The notes: generated by a model from the letters alone, not told the origin. Positions 1-5,970 are shown, counted from the first letter of the stretch. The stretch: DNA of 6,137 nucleotides from Colimorpha sp045642445 (GCA_045642445.1 JAZUIX010000176.1:1-6137); one strand, 5' to 3'. Translations and numbers: made by a program.

Positions 1-137
1 TTGCTGAGCGGAACGAGGGAGTGTAGCGGGCTACATGACCGAGTGACAAACAGCAAGATGACCAAAAACGGCCAAAATCACAGAAAAGTATATTTTCAAA
101 ATATTTCATGTTTACGTTGAATTTATAGAACCCACCT
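1..137 (+). mobile_element. MITE-like element, copy 1 (left end cut by window edge)
   Basis: This is the right-hand part of the same element found complete at 5776-5964, in the same orientation. Positions 1-91 match 5829-5919 with a single difference (T at 22 against C at 5850). Positions 92-112 are unrelated to the other copy, and 113-139 match 5940-5966 again, ending in the terminal repeat AATTTATAGAACCCACCT followed by TA. The conserved part can fold: TTGCTG (1-6) pairs with CAGCAA (51-56), and GTAGC-GG-GCTAC lies at 23-34. No transposase is encoded, so any movement would depend on an enzyme in trans. The element ends 46 nt from the stop codon of the channel gene. I do not recognise the family by name. 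Confidence 0.75.
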
Positions 138-183
138 TATAATATGGCATAAGAAATTTATTGAATAAAATTTAAACAGTTTA

Positions 184-1233
184 TTAAAAAAGGTCTTCGG
201 GTTTGGCTCGAGCCCCGGGGTCGTCGTCATGACGCCAAGGCTCGGAGTGATGAGGTAGGGGTGCAGGATCTTCGGTGGGAGCTTCTGTGGCAGGATCTCC
301 TTCGTCGGTTTCAGGGGCTTGCTGGTTCTTTTCGGTTTGCTTTGTGTTTCGACCATCCTTCATGCGACGATGCTCTTCGAGAGTCTCTCCGGCCACAACC
401 CCCATGGGTACGGCTATGATGGAGTAGCCTAAGAGCATCACTATCATCGAGATGAACTGCCCCATGCTGGTTACGGGGGCGATGTCTCCATAACCCACTG
501 TGGTGATGGTTACTACGGCCCAGTATATGCCTCGGGGAATACTTGATATCTCGGGGTTCTTTTCGCCTTCAATGCCGTACATCGTGGCTCCGAGAATCAC
601 GGCTGTGATGAATACGAACATCATGAATATCAGTATCTTTGTAGCACTTCGTTTGAGCGAGTTGAGGAGGAAGCGGCTTTCGTCGAGGAAACGTTGCATT
701 TTGAAGATGCGGAACACACGCAGCAGTCGCATCATGCGAAGTACTGAGAGGGTGGAGGCTGCAGGGATGAAGAGGCTGAGGTAGGCGGGGAAGATGGAGA
801 GGACGTCAATGACTCCGTAGAAAGAGAGGAGGTATTTCGAGGGACGTTTGAGACAGTATACGCGGAGGTAAAACTCGAAGGTGAAGAGGATTGTGAAAAT
901 CCATCCGATGATTCTCATGGCAGTTGCAAACCACTTGGCCGTGCCGGCCATGCTCTCCAGCATCAACACAAGGACATTGGCCCCGATGGCTATGAGCAGC
1001 CAGATGTCGAATTTTTTGCCTGCGGGGGTGTCGGATTTGAAGATGATGGTGTAGATTTCTTTCTTTGTGAGGCCACGGAGGCGTTTGGGCAGGATGACGT
1101 TGAAGAGGGCACGGTGCATCACGTCGCCGATGAAATTGAGGACGTTCCGCGCAATCTCAAGATATGGGATGTTTACTATCTTCTGCCACAGTGCTATAAG
1201 TGTTTCTTTTAGGAGTTTCAACAGCTGCTTCAT
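184..1233 (-). CDS. Voltage-gated potassium channel-like ion transporter (Kv/KvAP type)
   Basis: This 349-residue inner-membrane protein has the layout of a six-transmembrane voltage-gated cation channel. Hydrophobic segments lie near residues 76-94 (S1), 108-124 (S2, with E120 and R124), 138-155 (S3, with D143), 161-181 (S4), 198-220 (S5) and 256-280 (S6). S4 has basic residues at every third position (R166, R169, R172, R175, K178, R181), the voltage-sensor pattern. The pore loop contains TTVGYGD at 244-250, the potassium selectivity filter, so K+ is the expected ion. The first 60 residues are basic and amphipathic. The last 55 are polar, rich in Pro, Glu, Asp and His, and probably a disordered cytoplasmic tail. 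The ATG overlaps the stop of the upstream peptidase gene (ATGA), which points to translational coupling. No hairpin terminator is visible after the TAA. The physiological role is not shown by the sequence. Confidence 0.93.
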   Translation of the reverse strand: MKQLLKLLKETLIALWQKIVNIPYLEIARNVLNFIGDVMHRALFNVILPKRLRGLTKKEIYTIIFKSDTPAGKKFDIWLLIAIGANVLVLMLESMAGTAKWFATAMRIIGWIFTILFTFEFYLRVYCLKRPSKYLLSFYGVIDVLSIFPAYLSLFIPAASTLSVLRMMRLLRVFRIFKMQRFLDESRFLLNSLKRSATKILIFMMFVFITAVILGATMYGIEGEKNPEISSIPRGIYWAVVTITTVGYGDIAPVTSMGQFISMIVMLLGYSIIAVPMGVVAGETLEEHRRMKDGRNTKQTEKNQQAPETDEGDPATEAPTEDPAPLPHHSEPWRHDDDPGARAKPEDLF

Positions 1234-2513
1234 TGTACTTTGCGATTTATGATAAGTGTACTTGAATGTTGGGCGTCCATACTTCGTGCAATACGTTGCA
1301 CATCGTCAGGGGTGACGCGGTGGTAACATTCTGGTTCTTGGTTGATTAAATTGGTCATTCCGAGCATCTCGAAGTAGCATAGGCTCAAGGCTCGGTCGGC
1401 CGCTTTGTATTGAGAGTAAATAAATGTGTTCTCGAATTTGTTTTTCACCTTCTGCAACTCGTGAGGGTCGACGAGGGTCTCTCGCAGGGCTTGCAGTTCG
1501 GTCTCAATGGAGGCTTCTGCCTGTGCGAAAGATACTCCGTCACAGAGCTTTCCGTCTATCACGAAGAGTCCTTGTCCGAGGTCGCCTGTGATGTAGGCGT
1601 TGATTTCGGAGAAGAGCTTCTGCTCCTGCACGAGGTGGCGGTACATGCGTGAGGAGTGGCCGTTGCTGAGGAGATCGCTGATGATGTCGTAAACGTAATA
1701 ATCTGTGCTCCAGCGGTCGCACATCACCCAAGCCTTGCATATCGCATTGCTCGGCACCTCGCGTTCCACTTCGAGTCGGCGTGACTCAGTTTGCTCTGGC
1801 TCCAGCGAAGCGGGGTGGGGGTGTGATATTTGTCTGGGAGAGTTGTTGTTGGAAGATTTGAACACCTCTTCGACCATAGCGATAGTGGAGGCTATGTCGA
1901 TGTTTCCAGCAATGGACAAGAGGGCGTTTTCGGGGCGATAATAGCGGTTGAAAAAGTCCTTCACATCGTTCAGAGAGGCCTCTTGCACATGGCGGATGTC
2001 TGCCCCGATGGTGCTCCAGCGATAAGAACTTTGGGTGTAGCACAACGGTCTGAGCAGCATCCACTTGTCTCCGTATGGCTGGTTGAGGTAACGTTGGTGG
2101 TATTCTTCCGTCACCACCTTCTTCTGCACATCCAAAACCGAGGCCAATCTTCCTTTGTCGGCAATGTTTTCGGCAGTTTCGTCAAAGAAATGGAACATGC
2201 GGTCGGCCTCCAAAACCAAGGCTTGGCGAAGATGTTCCGAAGGGACGGTGAGGTAATAGTTGGTGTAGTCGCAGTTAGTGAAAGCGTTGCTCTCGCCGCA
2301 CATCTCGTCCACGATGCAATCGTAGTCGGGATATTGTTGTGTGCCACCAAACATCAGATGTTCAAACAGATGGGCGAATCCGGTGCGTTCGTTTTGTTCA
2401 TCTCGCGACCCCACCTGATACATGAGATTCACCGTCACCAGAGGCGTCGTTTCGTCCCGATGCAGCAGCACCCGCAGCCCGTTGGGCAATATATGTCGAG
2501 TAAAATCAATCAT
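1230..2513 (-). CDS. M16 family zinc metallopeptidase (insulinase/MPP-like)
   Basis: This protein is predicted to hydrolyse peptides with a zinc centre of the inverted HxxEH type. The motif HLFEH is at residues 48-52, with E51 the likely catalytic base and H48 and H52 zinc ligands. The third ligand is probably E137 in KKVVTEE. An N-terminal M16 domain covers roughly residues 10-165, and an M16_C domain follows, with the SNGHSSR stretch near 283-289. At 427 residues it is a usual single-unit M16B size; such enzymes often work as dimers. I chose the ATG at 2513 because the family begins with text like its first residues (FTRHILPNGLRVLL). The frame is open further up to a GTG at 2597, but that extension looks neither conserved nor like a signal peptide, so a cytoplasmic place is likely. 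The Glu usually seven residues before the third ligand is Gln (Q130). The gene overlaps the channel gene by 4 nt, so the two probably share a transcript. No clean Bacteroidetes promoter was found upstream. Confidence 0.93.
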   Translation of the reverse strand: MIDFTRHILPNGLRVLLHRDETTPLVTVNLMYQVGSRDEQNERTGFAHLFEHLMFGGTQQYPDYDCIVDEMCGESNAFTNCDYTNYYLTVPSEHLRQALVLEADRMFHFFDETAENIADKGRLASVLDVQKKVVTEEYHQRYLNQPYGDKWMLLRPLCYTQSSYRWSTIGADIRHVQEASLNDVKDFFNRYYRPENALLSIAGNIDIASTIAMVEEVFKSSNNNSPRQISHPHPASLEPEQTESRRLEVEREVPSNAICKAWVMCDRWSTDYYVYDIISDLLSNGHSSRMYRHLVQEQKLFSEINAYITGDLGQGLFVIDGKLCDGVSFAQAEASIETELQALRETLVDPHELQKVKNKFENTFIYSQYKAADRALSLCYFEMLGMTNLINQEPECYHRVTPDDVQRIARSMDAQHSSTLIINRKVQ

Positions 2514-2657
2514 AATACGACATAAAAAACGCACAGGTTCATGTTTTATTGTATAATATTTAAAATTGCTCCCAAAAACAAACCAATCCCACCACACAAC
2601 CCTCGTTTAGTCGCCAGATTGAAGGCAAGACAAAACATCATGCGAATAGCAGAGACA

Positions 2658-3830
2658 TCAGTTTGAAAAAACGGTGCTTAGGTTGTTGTAGTTGAGCAAC
2701 TGGATTTCGCTGGCAGTATTTTCATATTCTCCTGCATATATTACGATTTTCTTCGTAATAGGTGTTTTTATCCATTGGTCGATCTTTTTCAAACTTTTCT
2801 CAAAAGCCGAATTGTAGGTCATGGAAGATTTTACCTCAATGGCAGTAATGAGACCTTCTTCTTTGAGCAAAATATCCACTTCGTTTTGATTGGAATCGCG
2901 ATAGAAGAACACCCCACCATTCATACCTTGATTGTAGCGATGTTTTATCACATCCATCACAACCATATTCTCGAAAACCAATCCCCTCATTTTGTCGCGC
3001 TCTAATTGCTTTGGAGATTCTATGTCAAGAAGGTAGCAGGCTAATCCTGGATCGTTGAAATATAACTTGGGCGATTTGACCAACCGCTTAGAAACATTCT
3101 CGTAATAGGGAGGCAGCAAAGTGATAAGATAGGAAGCCTGTAATACTGACAGCCAGCGAGTGATGGTTTTAGAATCAACGCCCAGCTCTGTGCCGATTTG
3201 GGCCGCATTGAATACCGACCCGATTCGCGCAGCACACATCTTCATGAAATTCATAAACAGCATCTGGTCTTGAATCCGCAGCAAATTGCGGACATCTTTC
3301 TCCAAATAAGTCCGGACGTAAGAAGGATAAAATAACCGAGCGATATTTTTCTTGGCACAAATCGCAGGATAAAGTCCATCAAATAATTGGAGCTCGAGGG
3401 ACTTGGGGTCCAAGTTGTATAAAGACTCCTCAAGAGTCATGGGCAAGAGTTCGAAGACGCCAGCACGACCTGGGAGTGATTCGGATAATTGACCTAAGAG
3501 CTCGAGATTTGAACTTCCGGTCAGAATGAATTTTCGTTCGGGGTGACGATCGACAATACCTTGGATATAGTCCAAAAGGTGAGGGGTGGTTTGTATTTCG
3601 TCAATAAACATCCCCTCTGTTGTCTGGTTGAGGAAAGCCACAGGGTCGTTCGTCGCAAAATCTCGAATATATAGGTCTTTCATCGAGTATTCGTGGAATG
3701 AGGGGAAGAGGTGTCGTAGCAACGTACTTTTGCCAGATTGGCGTGGTCCTGTGACAGAAATGACAGAAAAATATTGTGATGCCTCAATTAATACTTTTTC
3801 TAAAGTTCTGGGAATGTAATCGTTATTCAT
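2658..3830 (-). CDS. AAA-type ATPase with C-terminal DUF4143 domain
   Basis: This 390-residue protein belongs to the widespread ATP-binding family with AAA_14 and DUF4143 domains. Walker A is GPRQSGKST at 28-36, Walker B is MFIDEIQ at 74-80 (D77, E78), the sensor-like TGSSN is at 104-108, and a GRAG motif with a possible arginine finger (R122) is at 121-124. Residues about 204-235 look like a winged-helix segment. The C-terminal part carries E286, D319 in NEVDILL and E332-V-K334. That spacing resembles a PD-(D/E)XK nuclease fold, although activity is unproven in this family. It starts at an ATG 26 nt below a strong promoter box. It follows a toxin-antitoxin locus but has its own promoter and is not in that operon. 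Members are common in variable regions and often multi-copy; the true function is unknown. Confidence 0.92.
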   Translation of the reverse strand: MNNDYIPRTLEKVLIEASQYFSVISVTGPRQSGKSTLLRHLFPSFHEYSMKDLYIRDFATNDPVAFLNQTTEGMFIDEIQTTPHLLDYIQGIVDRHPERKFILTGSSNLELLGQLSESLPGRAGVFELLPMTLEESLYNLDPKSLELQLFDGLYPAICAKKNIARLFYPSYVRTYLEKDVRNLLRIQDQMLFMNFMKMCAARIGSVFNAAQIGTELGVDSKTITRWLSVLQASYLITLLPPYYENVSKRLVKSPKLYFNDPGLACYLLDIESPKQLERDKMRGLVFENMVVMDVIKHRYNQGMNGGVFFYRDSNQNEVDILLKEEGLITAIEVKSSMTYNSAFEKSLKKIDQWIKTPITKKIVIYAGEYENTASEIQLLNYNNLSTVFSN

Positions 3831-3856
3831 TTTTATGCAAATTCGGAATCTGATGC

Positions 3857-3888
3857 CAAAATTACATAAAATTTTTCATATAGCCAAA
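3857..3888 (-). promoter_or_regulatory. Bacteroidetes-type promoter for the DUF4143 ATPase
   Basis: On the minus strand a TTTG (-33 element, 3888-3885) is followed after 20 nt by TAATTTTG (3864-3857), an exact match to the TAnnTTTG -7 consensus of the Bacteroidetes primary sigma factor. The ATG at 3830 lies 26 nt further on, giving a leader of about 20 nt. The box sits in the 109-nt gap after the antitoxin gene, so the ATPase can be expressed separately. Confidence 0.75.
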
Positions 3889-3939
3889 TTTTTAAAGATC
3901 TATAGCCCTGGGGACAACTTCTCAACTTACGTTAGGGGT

Positions 3940-4275
3940 TCAGAGCATGGCTGCCACATGGCGGAGAGTGTCATCTTCTCGGCGGGTGCGTTGTTGGTTC
4001 TCCACCTCTCTCTGAGCAATGACGAGACAATCGTGTTCATAGCTGTACTGCATCCGCATCCAAAAATCGTATGGGATGCCGAGCTCATTTTCCAGAGCCA
4101 TGGCTACGACTACGGTGAAACTGCGTTTCCCCTTAATCAGTTCGTTGAGGTGACTGGGGAGGAGGCCTATACTTTTGGCGAGGTCTTTCTGTTTGATTCC
4201 GCGCTCCTGTAGTTCCTCACTCAGTATTTCGCCAGGATGTACTGCACGGAAGCCTGTTTTTCTATCGTTGTCCAT
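3940..4275 (-). CDS. higA: HigA-type antitoxin, XRE/HTH family
   Basis: This 111-residue protein matches the HigA/VapI antitoxin type, which binds the toxin and represses its own operon. The family marker HPGEIL is at 13-18. A helix-turn-helix covers about 27-49 (KQKDLAKSIGL, then SHLNELIKGKR), followed by a helical tail including GIPYDFWMRMQ near 66-75. I chose the ATG at 4275. The frame could also start at a TTG at 4290, which would add five residues ahead of the conserved part. The gene overlaps the end of the toxin reading frame (stop at 4262-4264) by 14 nt, the usual toxin-first order of higBA operons. Its own frame looks intact, unlike the toxin. With the toxin cut short, it may now act only as a DNA-binding regulator or as protection against related toxins. 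Confidence 0.88.
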   Translation of the reverse strand: MDNDRKTGFRAVHPGEILSEELQERGIKQKDLAKSIGLLPSHLNELIKGKRSFTVVVAMALENELGIPYDFWMRMQYSYEHDCLVIAQREVENQQRTRREDDTLRHVAAML

Positions 4276-4576
4276 AATGTGTGTCGTCAATTTTAATTAA
4301 TGATATTTCGATGCCGTCATCGTATTCGTGAAACAGAAGCCTTTACACTCTCCCGTTCATTATCCTTACTGAACTCATGCCGACATTACGCAGTTGTTCG
4401 TAATGCAGAAAGCTGAAAAAGTGCAGAGAGTTGGCGTCGGGTGCTTCTTGCATAGTGAAGTACACCCGGTCGAGAGCGGACAAAAATTTGCTGTCTCGCT
4501 GATATTTCTTGTATTTTTTGCTTTGATGCATTAATACAAGTTTTTCTAATTCAATATCTTCAAAAGTTACTTTCAT
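4262..4576 (-). pseudogene. higB: HigB/RelE-like toxin gene interrupted by in-frame TAA
   Basis: The frame from ATG 4576 encodes 77 residues and stops at TAA (4345-4343). Read past this single codon, the same frame goes on for 26 residues (RLLFHEYDDGIEISLIKIDD, then THYGQR) to a TAG at 4264-4262, for 104 residues in all. The join is SVRIMNGRV-stop-RLLF, which fits the RelE/HigB pattern in which a strand like 'SIRI..qyRIiF' runs on to the C-terminal strands. A Glu codon (GAA) changed to TAA by one base would explain it; I recall Glu there in related toxins but could not check. The 77-residue product would lack the last strands of the fold and is probably inactive. It is the first gene of the operon, ahead of higA, and has a -7 box 14 nt above its start. 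A sequencing error remains possible. Confidence 0.75.
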
Positions 4577-4590
4577 TTTGTATGCTATTG

Positions 4591-4598
4591 CAAATATA
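4591..4598 (-). promoter_or_regulatory. -7 box of the higBA operon promoter
   Basis: TATATTTG on the minus strand is an exact TAnnTTTG match, with 14 nt between it and the toxin ATG, so the leader would be only about 7 nt. No good TTTG stands 19-20 nt upstream, so the -33 part is weak. Two short inverted repeats flank it: TGC-TATT-GCA (4583-4592) over the expected start site, and AAATT-TGGG-AATTT (4612-4625) in the upstream region. Either could be an operator for the HigA-like protein, but this is only suggestive. Confidence 0.55.
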
Positions 4599-4684
4599 CA
4601 TAATTATTCTGAAATTTGGGAATTTTTATTCTTCAACCCGCGTTTTTGTTGCCTGATAAAGGCTTAACAAAACATCAATGACTA

Positions 4685-4734
4685 TGACCTGTTGACCTGT
4701 GAACAGTGACCTGTAATCGGTGACCTGATGGACG
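4685..4734 (+). repeat. TGACCTG repeats, mostly 14-bp period
   Basis: TGACCTG occurs at 4685, 4693, 4707 and 4721, so the spacing is 8, 14 and 14 nt. The units after the heptamer differ (TGAACAG, TAATCGG, ATGGACG), so only the heptamer is kept. It lies in the spacer upstream of the toxin-antitoxin promoter. The function is unknown; it may be a degenerate microsatellite or a cluster of protein sites. Confidence 0.6.
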
Positions 4735-4742
4735 GGAGCCTC

Positions 4743-4770
4743 TTTCAACTGTCATCCTTCAACTGTCATC
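4743..4770 (+). repeat. Two tandem 14-bp units (TTCAACTGTCATC type)
   Basis: TTTCAACTGTCATC (4743-4756) is followed directly by CTTCAACTGTCATC (4757-4770), with only the first base different. It lies 8 nt after the TGACCTG array and has the same 14-bp period. I know of no function. Confidence 0.7.
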
Positions 4771-5105
4771 TTAGGTTGCCGTGAAATTCGTTGTTGGAAT
4801 AATCATGCCTATGTTTATTTCCCATATAAAAACAATTATGTAATTTGCTCCTTCTTTCGTTTTTTCGTCAACAACTGTTATTATATTCCATATAATCAAC
4901 TAATACTTTATTTTATGTATCAACAAAGGTAAGTTGAGAATTGATAGATTGTATAAATATATTGATTCATAAAGTCTATATTTTACATCCAAGATACCTT
5001 CATCCCAAATTATGACCATGTTAAAAATCGATAATATAAAATGCTGATAACTAAATAGTATACGAGATAATAAGTTGTATAATACAAAAACATTATAAAC
5101 TTTAT
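4771..5105. other. AT-rich spacer without recognisable gene
   Basis: This stretch of 335 bases is very AT-rich. Both strands were read. The longest frame that starts at ATG is a minus-strand one of 39 codons (5019-4900) with a composition expected by chance, no clear promoter and no recognisable motif. No tRNA, terminator hairpin or repeat was found in it. It may be decayed DNA or an untranscribed spacer. Confidence 0.5.
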
Positions 5106-5136
5106 TTTGCTAATTGAAAAATAATGTTTATTTTTG
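5106..5136 (+). promoter_or_regulatory. Strong Bacteroidetes-type promoter, plus strand
   Basis: TTTG at 5106-5109 is followed after 19 nt by TATTTTTG at 5129-5136. Both halves match the Bacteroidetes consensus at the expected spacing. Transcription would start near 5143 and run rightward, opposite to every gene in the window. The first frame it meets is the 34-codon LytTR-like fragment with a GTG at 5164, 27 nt after the box. That distance matches the one seen for the ATPase promoter (26 nt). Confidence 0.65.
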
Positions 5137-5163
5137 CAAAAGAAAAATACGTTAATTACAAGA

Positions 5164-5268
5164 GTGCGAACAACCATTCATGTGACTGACGATGGCCTTG
5201 CCATTCCCCAAACTGAAATCATCTGGATTAGTGTAATTATTAATCATTTTAAAAGCATTCGTAGTTAG
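5164..5268 (+). pseudogene. Possible 5' remnant of a LytTR-type regulator gene
   Basis: A GTG at 5164 opens a frame of 34 residues that ends at TAG 5266-5268. The text includes TTIHVTDDGLAIPQTEIIWI at residues 3-22, then SVIINHFKSI. This resembles the first strands of a LytTR DNA-binding domain, where a short strand and a Gly/Pro turn are followed by 'dIlyIea..nYv.i'. Full LytTR domains have about 100 residues, so about two thirds would be missing. The end falls just before the 29-bp tandem repeats, so repeat growth or insertion may have removed the rest. Its promoter is well formed. The family call rests on memory of the pattern, and a chance short frame is the main alternative. Confidence 0.35.
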
Positions 5269-5278
5269 TAGTTAGTTT

Positions 5279-5347
5279 TCGTCTTTCGTTTTCGTGACGA
5301 AGTCCATTCGTCCTTCGTTTTCGTGACGAAGTCCATTCGTCCTTCGT
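5279..5347 (+). repeat. 29-bp tandem repeat, about 2.4 copies
   Basis: Copy 1 is at 5279-5307 and copy 2 at 5308-5336, differing at one base (TCGTCTTTCG against TCGTCCTTCG). The first 11 bases of a third copy follow at 5337-5347. Each unit contains TTCG-TGA-CGAA, a small inverted repeat. There are no spacers between units, so it is not a CRISPR. It is a possible slippage locus. Confidence 0.85.
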
Positions 5348-5373
5348 ACCATAGGTAGGGTTGCAGAAAAGTT

Positions 5374-5403
5374 GGCATTAGTGGCACTAGTGGCACTAAT
5401 GCC
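5374..5403 (+). repeat. 9-bp-period repeat, GGCAYTAGT units, palindromic
   Basis: Three 9-bp units (GGCATTAGT, GGCACTAGT, GGCACTAAT) are followed by GCC. The outer bases form an inverted repeat, GGCATTAGTG (5374-5383) with CACTAATGCC (5394-5403), so an RNA or single strand could fold with a 10-nt loop. The same unit appears on the other strand at 5540-5566. Confidence 0.8.
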
Positions 5404-5539
5404 GATAAGCATTGCGAGATACTTAGATAGAGATTGTGAACCATGTATATTAACACAAATAAAAAGAGGGAGTTATAAGAACAATAATGCTCCGATTAAA
5501 TGATGATTTTGTATGGGAATTAAAGCATGAAAAAATGAG

Positions 5540-5566
5540 TTAGTGCCATTAGTGCCACAAATGCCA
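5540..5566 (-). repeat. 9-bp-period repeat, inverted partner of 5374-5403
   Basis: TTAGTGCCA occurs twice in a row (5540-5548, 5549-5557) and is followed by CAAATGCCA. Its sequence matches the reverse complement of the 5374-5403 repeat at 24 of 26 positions by hand alignment. The two could pair as a long stem around the 136-nt interval between them. That interval holds only an 18-codon frame (5487-5543), which I do not call as a gene. Confidence 0.75.
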
Positions 5567-5616
5567 CGGAGTAAATGTTTCAACAATCAATCTGCAAAAT
5601 TAAAGGTTTATAAAAA

Positions 5617-5763
5617 ATGATTATCCTCAACGAGGTGATAATGTCAGCAAAATATATCCTTAACCCTATTTCCCCCGAAAGGGGGCAGACTATTCCCCCC
5701 GACAGAGGGCTTTATTTCTTGCCGTCAGGCAACTTTTTCAAACAATCGCCTATATGCGGATAA
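5617..5763 (+). CDS. Small open frame in left arm of the inverted repeat
   Basis: An ATG at 5617 opens a 48-codon frame ending at TAA 5761-5763. The product starts MIILNEVIMSAKY and ends GLYFLPSGNFFKQSPICG. It has no clear membrane segment and I recognise no family. The matching frame in the other arm is also open with the same start and end. No TTTG/TAnnTTTG promoter precedes it. It may be a repeat-borne peptide or a chance frame. Confidence 0.2.
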   Translation: MIILNEVIMSAKYILNPISPERGQTIPPDRGLYFLPSGNFFKQSPICG

Positions 5764-5775
5764 TCGTAATAACTA

Positions 5776-5964
5776 AGGTGGGTTCTATAAATTGATTTCT
5801 TGGGATTTTGAGTTGGTTTTGGAACAGATTGCTGAGCGGAACGAGGGAGCGTAGCGGGCTACATGACCGAGTGACAAACAGCAAGATGACCAAAAACGGC
5901 CAAAATCACAGAAAAGTATTTTATTTTTCATTATCTTCATACGTTGAATTTATAGAACCCACCT
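5776..5964 (+). mobile_element. MITE-like element, copy 2, complete (189 bp)
   Basis: The element starts AGGTGGGTTCTATAAATT (5776-5793) and ends with its exact reverse complement (5947-5964), so the 18-bp terminal repeats are perfect. TA stands on both sides (5774-5775, 5965-5966), as a TA target duplication would. There is no room for a transposase. The interior at 5829-5919 is almost identical to copy 1, while 5920-5939 differs. TA duplication is known in IS630/Tc1-mariner elements and some IS5-family groups, so a parent of either kind is possible; I cannot name it. Confidence 0.8.
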
Positions 5965-5970
5965 TAATGC

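Noticed and set aside
1830..2525. 231-codon plus-strand open frame
   Set aside because: It lies fully antisense to the M16 peptidase gene, which has clear catalytic motifs; the frame has no recognisable domain and is a shadow.
2513..2597. N-terminal extension of the peptidase from a GTG start
   Set aside because: The extra 28 residues are neither a signal peptide nor M16-like, and an ATG stands exactly before the conserved domain.
2572..2610. G/T-rich minus-strand stretch between the ATPase and peptidase genes, as a G-quadruplex
   Set aside because: The G runs are mostly two long and irregularly spaced, so a stable quadruplex is not supported.
3835..4212. 125-codon plus-strand open frame
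   Set aside because: It is antisense to the higA-like gene and crosses the ATPase promoter; no family features are seen.
4900..5019. 39-codon minus-strand frame starting at ATG 5019
   Set aside because: The composition is that of random AT-rich DNA, with no promoter at the expected place and no recognisable motif.
5279..5347. Possible CRISPR array
   Set aside because: The 29-bp units are directly adjacent with no spacers, and no cas genes are present.
5265..5456. 63-codon minus-strand open frame
   Set aside because: Much of it is translation of the 29-bp and 9-bp tandem repeats, which gives low-complexity text; no promoter was found.
5487..5543. 18-codon plus-strand frame MLRLNDDFVWELKHEKMS
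   Set aside because: It is too short to support alone and ends in the repeat unit; it was considered only because it lies between the inverted 9-bp repeats and follows a purine-rich GAGGGAG.
5719..5737. Hairpin TTGCC-GTCA-GGCAA followed by C and five T, as a terminator
   Set aside because: It is short, lies inside the open frame and inverted-repeat arm, and no gene ends just before it.
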